Shown here: positions 25,349-33,950 of the stretch, one piece after another
Layout: every line of letters starts with the position of its first letter
Position numbering within the stretch: position 1 is the first letter of the stretch
Source of the DNA: UBA4717 sp045577925
Lineage (GTDB): Bacteria > Bacillota > Clostridia > Oscillospirales > CAG-272
NCBI GenBank assembly: GCA_045577925.1
Contig: JAZNJH010000046.1
Span: 1 to 61,484, forward strand
Direction: 5' to 3'
DNA length: 61,484 nt
The notes under the pieces: generated by a model
Seen by the model: the letters and a program-made list of their open reading frames with translations, nothing else
The model's database searches: none
Told to the model about the DNA's origin: nothing
Position numbers and translations under genes: made by a program

Positions 25349-25783
25349 TTATTTTTCAAGATGCTTCATAAGAATATCGCACGCTTCAATATATCCCGCA
25401 AAATGCTTGCCCTTTACAGTGGCAATACAAACGGGGGAAACGTAGGATATCTTTCTGAAATCTTCCCTTTTGTCAACGTCGGACAAATGAACCTCAACTG
25501 CGGGTATCCCCACCGCTTTTATAGCATCGGGAATTGCTATACTTGTGTGAGTATACGCGGCAGGATTTATTACTATTGCGTCGGTATTTCCATACGCCGC
25601 CTGTATCCTGTCTACGATATCACCCTCGTGATTGGATTGGTAGAACTCGCACTCTATTCCAATTTCCCCACAATACTCGCGCACCAGTTTTTCAAGGTCA
25701 GAGAGCGTCTGAGCGCCGTAAATGTCCGGCTCTCTGATACCAAGCATATTAAGATTTGGCCCGTTTATTATCAGAAGTTTCAT
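25349..25783 (-). CDS. aroQ: 3-dehydroquinate dehydratase, type II
   Basis: 144 residues from the ATG at 25783-25781. Upstream codons to 25867 lie inside the preceding gene and are not family-like. It has MKLLIINGPNLNMLGIREPDIYG, the active-site YQSNHEGDIVDRI, AIVINPAAYTHTSIAI, and VEVHLSDVDKREDFR. It removes water from 3-dehydroquinate, step 3 of the shikimate pathway. Its ATG overlaps the aroE/K stop (ATGA), so translation is coupled. It is the last gene of the operon. Confidence 0.96.
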   Translation of the reverse strand: MKLLIINGPNLNMLGIREPDIYGAQTLSDLEKLVREYCGEIGIECEFYQSNHEGDIVDRIQAAYGNTDAIVINPAAYTHTSIAIPDAIKAVGIPAVEVHLSDVDKREDFRKISYVSPVCIATVKGKHFAGYIEACDILMKHLEK

Positions 25784-27015
25784 TTTTCCTCTCCAAGTCC
25801 AAGCATATTTATTATGTCCTGTGCCGTTTCGTCTGCTCCATGAACCTTTACCCTGTAATCGCTCCACGATAAGTAGTTGTTTATGCGCTCACTGTAAAGT
25901 TTTTCTACACCGTGAGATGCCGAAAGCGGTCTGCCGTCTGTTGCAAGCTCTGAAAGCTCTCTGTCTGTAAAAACAACTGTTGAATTCTGACAGATAATAT
26001 CACGGTTTTTATCCACCGTCACAATTCCTCCGCCCGTTGACACAACAAGTCCGCTTTTTTTGCAAACGTCTGCAAGGATTTCGCTTTCAGTCTCTCTGAA
26101 AGCGCCTGCTCCCTCTTTTTCTATCATCTCACCGGCGCTTATTTTGTACTTTTCTTCAAAAAGCATATCCGTATCGGCAAATTCGCGGCCGATAAGCCTT
26201 GCAAGGCTCTGACCGACAGAGGTTTTTCCGCTTCCCGGCATACCGATAAGAACTATATTTTTCATGCTTTTTTCAAGCGCGGCCTTTATCTCATACGAGC
26301 GCAACGCGTCAATTTTTTCGCCTGTAAATAGCTCGCTTGCCGCCCGCGCCTGCTCGCAAAGCATCAAAAGACCGCCCCTGCACTCTATACCAAGCCTTTC
26401 GGCCTCGAGTATAAGCGCCGTTTTTATAGGATTATATATAAGGTCAAGTACAAGTCTGCAGTTTTTGAAATTCTCAAGGCTTATCACGGCCCGCCCGTTA
26501 TTCGGGTACATTCCTACGGGCGTCGTATTTACTATAACTTCGGCATCATAATGACGCGAAATATTGTTATAATTATCCTCACCCGAGCGTGAGATGACGA
26601 CCGTTTTGTATCCTCTGTCTTCAAGCACGGCTTTTACCGTCTTTGACGAGCCGCCGCTACCGAGCACCAGCGCTTTTTCGCCGCGACCATGACCATCGCC
26701 AAGCAGAGCCGAAAAGCCCACGTAATCGGTGTTATCGCCATAGAAGCTGCCGTCGCTCTGCCTTATAACCGTGTTAACACTGCCGATTCGCTTTGCCCTG
26801 TCGGATATAGCGCCCAGATACTTTATAACTTCCTCTTTATAGGGTATAGTCACGTTAAAGCCCGAAAGATCGGTCGTTTTAAAAAAATCTTCAAGCTCTT
26901 TGCGGGCGATCTCATAAAGGCCGTACTCATAATCACCAAGACTTTTGTGTATCTGCGGCGAAAAGCTATGCCCGAGAACACCGCCTATGAGACCGAATTT
27001 TTTATGATTTTTCAT
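25780..27015 (-). CDS. aroE/aroK: bifunctional shikimate dehydrogenase-shikimate kinase (AroE-AroK fusion)
   Basis: 411 residues in two parts. Residues 1-250 are AroE: GGVLGHSFSPQIH, the catalytic NVTIPYK (Lys60), SVNTV (Asn81), GDNTDYVG (Asp97), and the NADP loop LGSGGSSKT. Residues 251-411 are AroK: Walker A GMPGSGKT (258-265), DTDMLFEE, FRETESEIL, and VSTGGGIV. It joins two consecutive steps, dehydroshikimate to shikimate to shikimate-3-phosphate. Start and stop codons overlap pheA and aroQ by 4 bases. Confidence 0.95.
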   Translation of the reverse strand: MKNHKKFGLIGGVLGHSFSPQIHKSLGDYEYGLYEIARKELEDFFKTTDLSGFNVTIPYKEEVIKYLGAISDRAKRIGSVNTVIRQSDGSFYGDNTDYVGFSALLGDGHGRGEKALVLGSGGSSKTVKAVLEDRGYKTVVISRSGEDNYNNISRHYDAEVIVNTTPVGMYPNNGRAVISLENFKNCRLVLDLIYNPIKTALILEAERLGIECRGGLLMLCEQARAASELFTGEKIDALRSYEIKAALEKSMKNIVLIGMPGSGKTSVGQSLARLIGREFADTDMLFEEKYKISAGEMIEKEGAGAFRETESEILADVCKKSGLVVSTGGGIVTVDKNRDIICQNSTVVFTDRELSELATDGRPLSASHGVEKLYSERINNYLSWSDYRVKVHGADETAQDIINMLGLGEEK

Positions 27016-28154
27016 ACTATCTCATTATAGCTTCCGAGATATTTTATCTTCGTGCACATGCCTTCAATATCATTGAAAAGCTCGGCAAAAGCCTCGGAGT
27101 ATACAGAGGTTTCAAGGTCAAAATAGAACATGAATTCGAAATCGCTGTCGGGCAAGGGACGGCTTTCAAGCTTTAAGAGGTTGATACCCATAGAATAAAG
27201 CCTTGAAAGCACGCTTGAAAGCGCACCCGGCTTGTGCTTTAATACCATCATTATACTCGTTCTGTCGGCGCCAGGGTATATTTCAAGATTTTTCGATATG
27301 CATATGAATCTCGTGTAGTTATTGCTCGTGTCCTGAATTGAGTCGCAAATACTTTCAAGTCCGTATATCTCAGAGCATATGTCTGAGGATATTGCCGCAA
27401 CGTCACGTCTGCCGCTTTCAAGGACCATTTTTGCCGCCATGGCGGTATTCTCACAAGGTGTAACCTTTACGTTGTTTAGTCCCTTAAGGAAGTTTTCGCA
27501 CTGTGCTATTGCATGCGGATGCGAATATATCTCGCGTATCTCGTCAAGCTTAACACCCTTGTTTGCAAGCAGCGAGTGGTCTACCTTGATGCGAACACTC
27601 TTAACGATATTGAAATCGTATTTCATCATAAGGTCGTAAACTTTGTTTACAGAGCCTGCAGTACTGTTTTCAAGCGGAATAACACCGTATGCACACATTC
27701 CGTTTGCGATAGACGAGAAGACTCCCTCAAAGGAATTGAAATACATAATATCCGCATTTTTGAATATTCTGTCGCATGCGCGGGAAGAATATGCTCCCTC
27801 AACACCCTGGCAGGCAACGAGCGCTCTCTGCGGAAATACCTTTGGGGTACTCTCAAGCGCTGACTTTATTTTATGCGTCAGCGCAGACTCGCCGTTTAAA
27901 TTTTTGCGCTGATATGCGCGGCTGAGTTCAAAAAGAAGCGAATAAAGCGCCTCGCCGTAGGATTTGAATTCTTCTTCAAGCATACCCGATACAGATGAAA
28001 GCTTTTCTCTTTCTCTCAACGGATCGTATACAGGCAAGCCCTTTTCACGCTTACACTCTGCGATATTACGGCTTACTTCCATTCTTTCCTTAAAAAGCTT
28101 AACAAGCTCGCTGTCTATCTCATCAATTTTTACTCTGTAATCACTAAGTTCCAT
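27012..28154 (-). CDS. pheA: chorismate mutase-prephenate dehydratase (P-protein)
   Basis: 380 residues from the ATG at 28154, with a GAGG site. An earlier ATG at 28190 lies within aroC. Residues 1-85 are an AroQ-type chorismate mutase (YRVKIDEIDSELVKLFKERMEV). Residues about 105-285 are prephenate dehydratase (VACQGVEGAYS, GVIPLENSTAGSV, and the active-site SNNYTRFICI). Residues 290-380 are the ACT domain (KHKPGALSSVLSRL, LLKLESRPLP) that senses Phe. It makes phenylpyruvate. It overlaps aroE/K by ATGA. Confidence 0.96.
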   Translation of the reverse strand: MELSDYRVKIDEIDSELVKLFKERMEVSRNIAECKREKGLPVYDPLREREKLSSVSGMLEEEFKSYGEALYSLLFELSRAYQRKNLNGESALTHKIKSALESTPKVFPQRALVACQGVEGAYSSRACDRIFKNADIMYFNSFEGVFSSIANGMCAYGVIPLENSTAGSVNKVYDLMMKYDFNIVKSVRIKVDHSLLANKGVKLDEIREIYSHPHAIAQCENFLKGLNNVKVTPCENTAMAAKMVLESGRRDVAAISSDICSEIYGLESICDSIQDTSNNYTRFICISKNLEIYPGADRTSIMMVLKHKPGALSSVLSRLYSMGINLLKLESRPLPDSDFEFMFYFDLETSVYSEAFAELFNDIEGMCTKIKYLGSYNEIV

Positions 28155-28164
28155 TTTTCCATCC

Positions 28165-29259
28165 TCATGCTTTCGTTTTATAGTAATCAAGAAGTGCGTC
28201 GTATATGGCTATTGCCGCCGCTGCCTCTATACATGCAAGCGCGCGAACTGCGATACACGGGTCATGCCTGCCTTTGATATTTAGTGTGCACTCCTCGCGC
28301 TTTGAAATGCTTACTGTTTTCTGTTCTTTGAATATCGACGGGGTAGGCTTCATCGCCACTCTGAATATAAGCGGCATTCCAGATGTGATTCCACCGAGTA
28401 TTCCCCCGTGATTATTCGTCTCTGTAACGATTTTACCGTCTTCAATTATAAAGGGGTCGTTGTTTTCGCTTCCCCTCATTTCAGCCACCGCAAAGCCTGC
28501 CCCGAATTCTATACCCTTTACTCCGGGCACGGCAAAGACCGTCTGCGCTATCCTGTTTTCTATTCCCTCAAACATAGGCTCGCCAAGGCCAACAGGAAGT
28601 CCTGTTACAGCGCACTCGATAACTGCGCCAACCGAGTCTCCCTCTGCCGCGCACGCTTTTATAACGTCCGCCATTTTATCGTGTTGTGCTTTATCAATAA
28701 CTGTAAGCTCACCTCGATACAGCGAGTCAAAATCCGCCTTCGTAACCTTTGCAGGATCGAAGCGTTTGTCCGAAACGCTGCCGATTTTCTCGTGATGCGA
28801 GCCAATATATATTCCCTTTTTTTCAAGAATGCCTGCAAATATGCCGCCTGCTATGCAAAGGGGAGCAGTCAGTCTACCCGAAAAATGTCCGCCGCCCGAA
28901 AAATCGCAGTCACCGTTATACTTTACATTTGCCGTATAATCGGCATGCCCCGGGCGGGGCTTGTCTGCAAATTCGCTGTAATCGCCGGGCTTTACATTCG
29001 TGTTTCTTATTATCGCCGCAAAGGGTGATCCGCAGAATTTGTTGTTGGCAACGCCGGATAAAACTTCAAACTCGTCAGCTTCCTTTCGCGGTGTGCCGAG
29101 AGAATTGCTCCCGGGTGCGCGACGCGCACAGAATTTGCGAAGGCTCTCTTGGTCAAAGATCTCTCCTGCAGGTATGCCGTCTATAACAACGCCGATTCCC
29201 GCCGAATGCGACTGCCCGAATATCGAAACCTTAATATTTTTTCCATATACAGAGCTCAT
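28165..29259 (-). CDS. aroC: chorismate synthase
   Basis: 364 residues from the ATG at 29259-29257 (MSSVYGKNIKVSIFGQSHSAG). A GTG at 29292, overlapping the aroA stop, would add 11 residues and is less family-like. It has FGQSHSAGIG, RRAPGSNSLGTPRKE, SGGGHFSGRLTAPLCIAGG, and GGILGGITSG. It forms chorismate from EPSP using reduced FMN. Between aroA and pheA. Confidence 0.96.
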   Translation of the reverse strand: MSSVYGKNIKVSIFGQSHSAGIGVVIDGIPAGEIFDQESLRKFCARRAPGSNSLGTPRKEADEFEVLSGVANNKFCGSPFAAIIRNTNVKPGDYSEFADKPRPGHADYTANVKYNGDCDFSGGGHFSGRLTAPLCIAGGIFAGILEKKGIYIGSHHEKIGSVSDKRFDPAKVTKADFDSLYRGELTVIDKAQHDKMADVIKACAAEGDSVGAVIECAVTGLPVGLGEPMFEGIENRIAQTVFAVPGVKGIEFGAGFAVAEMRGSENNDPFIIEDGKIVTETNNHGGILGGITSGMPLIFRVAMKPTPSIFKEQKTVSISKREECTLNIKGRHDPCIAVRALACIEAAAAIAIYDALLDYYKTKA

Positions 29260-29288
29260 TTTTATTTCTGCCTTTCGTATATAGTTTA

Positions 29289-30539
29289 TCACTTACAAAG
29301 TGATCTGAAATCTTCAAAAAAGCTTGGATAGGATTTTTCACACGCCTGCGCTCCGGTTATTACAACGTCAGAATTGCAAATAGCCGATGCAACAGCAGAC
29401 ATCATAACTATTCGATGGTCGTTGCATCCGTCCACCTTGCCGCCCGAAAGACCGCCGCCGTGTATTATCATCGTGTCACCAATAACCTCAGCTCTTCCGC
29501 CAAGCAGGTTTATCGTTTCGCTGACACTTAAAAGGCGGTCACTTTCCTTAAGCCTCAGCCTTCCGGCTCCGCTTATAACCGTTTTCCCCTTTGCCGAAGC
29601 CGCCGCTATCGCTATTGCAGGAATGAGGTCAGGCGTATTCTGCGCGTCTATCTCAATGCCGCAAAGCTGTTCTGTTGAAGCCTTAACTGTGACAGCATCG
29701 GGAGTATATTCAAGCTTTGCGCCGAATTTTTCAAGAAGCGCACATACCGCACGGTCGCCCTGCTTTGAATTTGTATCTATATCCGAAACGGTAACCTCTG
29801 AGCCGCTCGCCGCCGCGGCGCACAGCCAGAACGCAGAGTTGGACCAGTCGCCCTCTATTTTAAGTTTCCCTGTTGAAGCGTATCTCTTTTCACCGTAAAC
29901 TGTAATGCGGTTATCTGCAAACTCAGTATTTATTCCGAATTTATTAACAACGTCAAGTGTTATATCAATATATCCACGCGATTCTATGTTGTCCGTGATC
30001 TCGATAACAGCACGCCTGCCCGATATTCCAAGCGCCATTATAAGTCCGCTTATGTACTGCGAGGAAACGTTTCCGGGTATAACGAATTTATCGCCCTCAA
30101 GCTTTCCCGATACGCACACCGTATCGCTGCCTTTACCGCGCACCGTTATGCCTCTGTCTTCCGCAAGACGCCAGAAAACGTCCATAGGACGAACGGGAAG
30201 TCTGCCGCCAAGCTTAAAGCGCACACTTGCCCCACGCATGCACACACAGGGAAGAATAAATCTGTACGTAGAGCCGCTTTCCTTGCAATCGAGAAGAGCT
30301 TCTGATGGAATATCTCCAACCGGCTCAACCCAGAGCCTGTCTGCATCTCTCGTGATTTTAGCACCAAGAGAATTAAGGCAGCCTATCGTTGCTTCTATGT
30401 CATCAGAAAGCTGCTTACACAATATCTCGGTAGGCCTGTCTGCAAACGCGGCGCATATAAGCGCTCTGTGAGCGTACGATTTTGATTCTATTGCACGCAC
30501 CCTGCCCGAAATCCTGCACGGCTTTATACGCACTTCCAT
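29289..30539 (-). CDS. aroA: 3-phosphoshikimate 1-carboxyvinyltransferase (EPSP synthase)
   Basis: 416 residues with two pseudo-symmetric domains. It shows SKSYAHRALICAA, LDCKESGSTYRFILP, GDWSNSAFWLCAAAASG, LRLKESDRL, and GCNDHRIVMMSAVA. It transfers enolpyruvate from PEP to shikimate-3-phosphate. The LPVRPMDVF segment replaces the common LRxRPM form. It follows aroB by 27 bases. Confidence 0.95.
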   Translation of the reverse strand: MEVRIKPCRISGRVRAIESKSYAHRALICAAFADRPTEILCKQLSDDIEATIGCLNSLGAKITRDADRLWVEPVGDIPSEALLDCKESGSTYRFILPCVCMRGASVRFKLGGRLPVRPMDVFWRLAEDRGITVRGKGSDTVCVSGKLEGDKFVIPGNVSSQYISGLIMALGISGRRAVIEITDNIESRGYIDITLDVVNKFGINTEFADNRITVYGEKRYASTGKLKIEGDWSNSAFWLCAAAASGSEVTVSDIDTNSKQGDRAVCALLEKFGAKLEYTPDAVTVKASTEQLCGIEIDAQNTPDLIPAIAIAAASAKGKTVISGAGRLRLKESDRLLSVSETINLLGGRAEVIGDTMIIHGGGLSGGKVDGCNDHRIVMMSAVASAICNSDVVITGAQACEKSYPSFFEDFRSLCK

Positions 30540-30566
30540 TTTTCTCTTCCCTTTCAGATAATTATA

Positions 30567-31616
30567 TTAAAGTCCGGCTATAAGAAGCCTTTTTACTTCT
30601 TCAAGCCCTGCCTTATAAAGGCAGGCTTCTCCGTCTTTGCCGGGTAATACGAGCGTGATATGATCTCCCTTTCGCTTTTTGTCCGAAAGCAAGGCTTCAT
30701 AAAGCTTGTCTGCCGGATACTCCGTTTTTATTGGCAGACTATATTTTACAAGCAAAGCTTCAAGCTTTTTTACATAGTCTGTGTCACATTTACCGTCAAG
30801 CACACACGCTCTTACTATCATTGCCATGCCGATTGCAACCGCACTTCCGTGAGAGATTTTATAATCACTAAGTTTTTCAATCGCGTGCCCGAAGGTGTGC
30901 CCGAAATTAAGTATCTGTCTGAGCCCCTGCTCCTTTTCGTCGGAGACGACAACGTCTCTTTTTATCTCAACACACCGTGTTATGATGCTCTCTGTATCAA
31001 GATCTTCAGAGTCAATTAACATATCAAATATTTTTTCATCTTTTATAACGCCATACTTTATAACCTCGGCGCAACCGTCGCAGAAAACTTTATAATCAAG
31101 TGTTTCAAGCACATCGGGATCGCATATAACAAGCCTTGGCTGATAGAATGCACCTGCAAGATTTTTTCCTGCTTTAAGGTCAATGCCCGTTTTGCCGCCA
31201 ACCGATGAATCAACAGCCGCAAGAAGCGTTGTCGGTATTTGTATAAAGCGTATCCCTCTCAGGTAAGCAGATGCTGCAAAGCCTGCAATATCGCCCGCAA
31301 CACCGCCGCCAAGTGCGATTATAGCATCGCTTCGGCAAAGGTGGTTCTTTGCGAGAAACTCAAGTATATCAACAAACGTCCTTGCGTTTTTCGATTCTTC
31401 TCCGTTTTTGAAAACGAATTTTACAAGCTCATACCCTGCGCTCTCAAGCGATCTTATAAGCCTGTCTGAGTAGAGTGCATCAACCTTGTCGTCAGTTATC
31501 ACAGCAAGTCTGCAATCGCCAAGCACGTCCTTTACAAGCTCTCCCGACTTATCAAGTAGCCCGTTTTCTATAACTACGTTATAGCCACCGCCGACTCCAA
31601 CGTCAACTATTCTCAC
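30567..31616 (-). CDS. aroB: 3-dehydroquinate synthase
   Basis: 349 residues. NAD-binding and metal motifs are visible: GEESKNARTFVDILEFL, ALGGGVAGDIAGFAASAYLRG, QIPTTLLAAVDSSVGGKTGI, and LNFGHTFGHAIEKL. It closes DAHP to dehydroquinate, step 2. The ATG overlaps the tyrA stop by 4 bases. Confidence 0.96.
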   Translation of the reverse strand: MRIVDVGVGGGYNVVIENGLLDKSGELVKDVLGDCRLAVITDDKVDALYSDRLIRSLESAGYELVKFVFKNGEESKNARTFVDILEFLAKNHLCRSDAIIALGGGVAGDIAGFAASAYLRGIRFIQIPTTLLAAVDSSVGGKTGIDLKAGKNLAGAFYQPRLVICDPDVLETLDYKVFCDGCAEVIKYGVIKDEKIFDMLIDSEDLDTESIITRCVEIKRDVVVSDEKEQGLRQILNFGHTFGHAIEKLSDYKISHGSAVAIGMAMIVRACVLDGKCDTDYVKKLEALLVKYSLPIKTEYPADKLYEALLSDKKRKGDHITLVLPGKDGEACLYKAGLEEVKRLLIAGL

Positions 31617-32449
31617 TTTCCGTCAACCTCCGATTTGATCCGTCTGCCCTCGTCAAGCAGCGTATAAAGTGTGTCATGATCACAGTCATTTAACGCCTTT
31701 TTGTATTTTTCAAGCTCGCTTATAAGCCTGTCCATCTCTTTTATAAGATTATCACGGTTTTCAAGGAAAAGCTCGCTCCACATGCCCGGATTTAACCACG
31801 CAACGCGCGTCATATCTCTGTAACTTCCTGCTGAAAAGCCGAAATGTTCTCTTGCCGTTTCGCTTTTAATGTATGCGTTTGAGAGAATATGAGGCATCTG
31901 AGATGTAAAAGCTATAAGCTCATCGTGCTTTTCATCGCTTGTTACCGAAAGCTTGCCAAATCCGAGAGGGGACAAAAGCTCCTTTATCTTTTCAAGAAGC
32001 TCCATATCGTCAAATCTCGGCGGTACTATCACCATGCCTGCGCCGTAAAACATACTTTCACGGCTGTTGGCAAAGCCCGAAAACTGCGTACCTGCCATAG
32101 GGTGACCGCCAACAAAGAGAAATCCATGCTCATCTGCAAGCTCAAAGCCGACCTTGCAAACCTCTCTTTTTGTTCCGCAAAAATCAATAACCGTTGCCCC
32201 TTTAGCAAAATACGGCGCCATTTTCTTCAGATACTCTATCGTCGCCAAGGGGTAAAGCGCTACTATAAGAAGCTCGCACTCGCCAAGCGTCTCTTCTGTA
32301 AGATACTCGTCAACAACACCTGTCATCTTTGCAAAATCAAGTATCGACGTATCCATGTCATAGGCGTATATCTTATGTGCGCCGTTATTCTTATATGCTC
32401 TTGCCGCAGAGCCGCCTATAAGTCCGAGTCCTACAATTCCAACGTTCAT
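31613..32449 (-). CDS. tyrA: prephenate dehydrogenase
   Basis: 278 residues. Rossmann loop MNVGIVGLGLIGGSAARAYK, DFCGTKREVC, GHPMAGTQFSGF, and FTSQMPHILSNA. It oxidises prephenate to hydroxyphenylpyruvate, the Tyr precursor. There is no ACT domain, so it may not be inhibited directly by Tyr. It follows aroF by 19 bases. Confidence 0.95.
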   Translation of the reverse strand: MNVGIVGLGLIGGSAARAYKNNGAHKIYAYDMDTSILDFAKMTGVVDEYLTEETLGECELLIVALYPLATIEYLKKMAPYFAKGATVIDFCGTKREVCKVGFELADEHGFLFVGGHPMAGTQFSGFANSRESMFYGAGMVIVPPRFDDMELLEKIKELLSPLGFGKLSVTSDEKHDELIAFTSQMPHILSNAYIKSETAREHFGFSAGSYRDMTRVAWLNPGMWSELFLENRDNLIKEMDRLISELEKYKKALNDCDHDTLYTLLDEGRRIKSEVDGK

Positions 32450-32468
32450 ATCCTTCGCCTTTAACCTT

Positions 32469-33470
32469 TTATAATACTTCTCTTATCTTTGCTACCTTTT
32501 TGCATACATTTGCAAATTCTTCAGGGCGAAGCGACTGCGCTCCGTCGCAAAGAGCATGCTCAGGGTCATTATGAACCTCTATCATAAGTCCGTCTGCTCC
32601 TGCCGCCGTTGCCGCCATCGCCATAGGCAGAACCATTCTTGATATACCCGTTGCATGGCTCGGGTCAACGACTATGGGAAGATGCGTAAGCTCATGAAGC
32701 ACAGGTACAGCGCTGAGATCGAGCGTGTTTCTCGTCTGTGTTTCAAAGGTTCTGATACCTCTTTCACAAAGTATAATGTTCTCGTTACCGCCCGCCATTA
32801 TATACTCAACGCTCATAAGAAATTCTTTTATCGTATTTGCAAGTCCGCGCTTTAAAAGCACAGTCTTTTTCGTTCTGCCAAGCTCTTTGAGCAGATCAAA
32901 GTTCTGCATGTTGCGGGCTCCTACCTGAACGACGTCAACGTCATGGAAAACCTCAATATCATTAACGTTCATTATCTCTGTTACTATCGGCATTCCCGTT
33001 TCCTTTTTCGCTTCAAGAAGCAGATCTATTCCCTTCTCGTGAAGTCCCTGAAAATCATACGGCGACGTTCTCGGCTTATATGCTCCTCCGCGAAGCAGAG
33101 TTGCTCCCGCCTCCTTTACGCTTTTTGCAACGGCAATGATCTGCTCTCTTGATTCAACCGAGCAAGGTCCTGCTATTATCGCAAAATTGCCGCCGCCGAT
33201 CTTTACACCGCAGCCGCAGTCTATTACTGCATCTTCTGTATGGAATTTTCTGTTGGCATTTTTGTAAGGTTCGCTTATTCTCTTTACGGTGTCGATTATA
33301 GACATGCTTTCAAGCAGCCCTATATCCACCTTTGTGGTATCACCAATAAGCCCGATAATAGTCTGATATTCACCAATAGAAACGTGTGTCTTTACACCCA
33401 TTTTTTCAAACCAGGCACACAGATTATTCTTTTGTTCTTCGGTTGTTCCCGCTTTCAGAATTGCGATCAT
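32469..33470 (-). CDS. aroF: DAHP synthase (type Ib, with N-terminal regulatory domain)
   Basis: 333 residues from the ATG at 33470, which has a GGAGGG site; an in-frame start at 33497 is weaker. Residues 1-75 are a ferredoxin-like regulatory domain of the Thermotoga DAHPS kind, which binds Tyr or Phe. The catalytic barrel has FAIIAGPCSVESREQ, LRGGAYKPRTSPYDFQG, VQVGARNMQNFDLL, and DPSHATG. It joins PEP and erythrose-4-phosphate. It is the first enzyme gene of the operon and lies directly behind the attenuator. Confidence 0.96.
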   Translation of the reverse strand: MIAILKAGTTEEQKNNLCAWFEKMGVKTHVSIGEYQTIIGLIGDTTKVDIGLLESMSIIDTVKRISEPYKNANRKFHTEDAVIDCGCGVKIGGGNFAIIAGPCSVESREQIIAVAKSVKEAGATLLRGGAYKPRTSPYDFQGLHEKGIDLLLEAKKETGMPIVTEIMNVNDIEVFHDVDVVQVGARNMQNFDLLKELGRTKKTVLLKRGLANTIKEFLMSVEYIMAGGNENIILCERGIRTFETQTRNTLDLSAVPVLHELTHLPIVVDPSHATGISRMVLPMAMAATAAGADGLMIEVHNDPEHALCDGAQSLRPEEFANVCKKVAKIREVL

Positions 33471-33480
33471 TATAATCCCT

Positions 33481-33530
33481 CCAAAAAATAAAGTCACAGA
33501 CGAGGATGCTAAGCTCCGTGCGACTGTGAC
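33481..33530 (-). terminator. attenuator terminator of the aromatic operon leader
   Basis: On the minus-strand transcript GTCACAG (33530-33524) pairs with CTGTGAC (33499-33493). Further inner pairing (GGA/TCC) supports it, and TTTATTTTTT follows (33492-33483). It lies between the leader peptide and aroF, so readthrough must be controlled. Confidence 0.85.
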
Positions 33531-33601
33531 GTTAAAATCATTATATAAGCTTGTTTATCAAGCAAACGATTTTGCGTTTCTTAAAGCAGCACAAAGAGCT
33601 T
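33511..33601 (-). promoter_or_regulatory. antiterminator pairing in the aromatic operon leader
   Basis: The leader segment AAGCTC-TTT-GTGC (33601-33589, within codons 24-28 of the leader peptide) can pair with GCAC-G-GAGCTT (33521-33511). The latter lies inside the terminator hairpin. The two structures exclude each other. A ribosome stalled on the Phe/Tyr codons (8-20) would leave the first segment free, so the antiterminator forms. Confidence 0.75.
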
Positions 33602-33671
33602 TTACCCCAGTAAAGCTAAAGTAAAAGTAGTAAAAGTAATATTCAAAATATGTGTTGAATATCTTTTTCAT
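33558..33671 (-). CDS. Phe/Tyr-rich attenuator leader peptide
   Basis: A 37-codon gene of the form MKKIFNT, then YFEYYFYYFYFSF (residues 8-20), then a short tail ending in SFA and a TGA stop. 11 of 13 residues in the centre are Phe or Tyr (6 Tyr, 5 Phe). A GAGG site precedes the ATG. It lies between a consensus promoter (33704-33732) and a terminator (33481-33530) upstream of aroF. This matches leader peptides such as that of E. coli pheA, but it reads both aromatic products. Confidence 0.88.
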   Translation of the reverse strand: MKKIFNTYFEYYFYYFYFSFTGVKALCAALRNAKSFA

Positions 33672-33703
33672 TTCTGCATTCCTCAAAAAACATCGTTGGG
33701 GTT

Positions 33704-33732
33704 ATTGTAGCATACTAAAGCGTTTTTGTCAA
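33704..33732 (-). promoter_or_regulatory. promoter of the aromatic amino acid operon
   Basis: TTGACA (33732-33727), 17-base spacer, TACAAT (33709-33704). Transcription would begin near 33697, about 25 bases before the leader-peptide ATG. Confidence 0.9.
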
Positions 33733-33863
33733 TAAATTTACCGTCTTTTATCTTTTATCCTCAAACAAAAATCATTTTTTTGTTATTGCGCCCAAAAAAC
33801 TGAAAATATTTTCGAAAAGCACTGAATGTGAAATTTTTGAAAAGGTTAAAACATATACACATA

Positions 33864-33892
33864 TTGCTTTTTCTGTGTTTTTAGGTTATAAT
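33864..33892 (+). promoter_or_regulatory. promoter of the AraC-family gene
   Basis: TTGCTT (33864-33869), 17-base spacer, TATAAT (33887-33892). It is divergent from the aromatic operon promoter, about 130 bases away. Confidence 0.7.
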
Positions 33893-33950
33893 AAAGAAAA
33901 ACCGCCAGAGCCATAACAATAAACCAGTAAAATAAGTGAGATTTTGTGAT

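Noticed and set aside
33936..33950. GTG start adding 5 residues to the AraC protein
   Set aside because: No better ribosome site than the ATG at 33951; kept as an alternative only.
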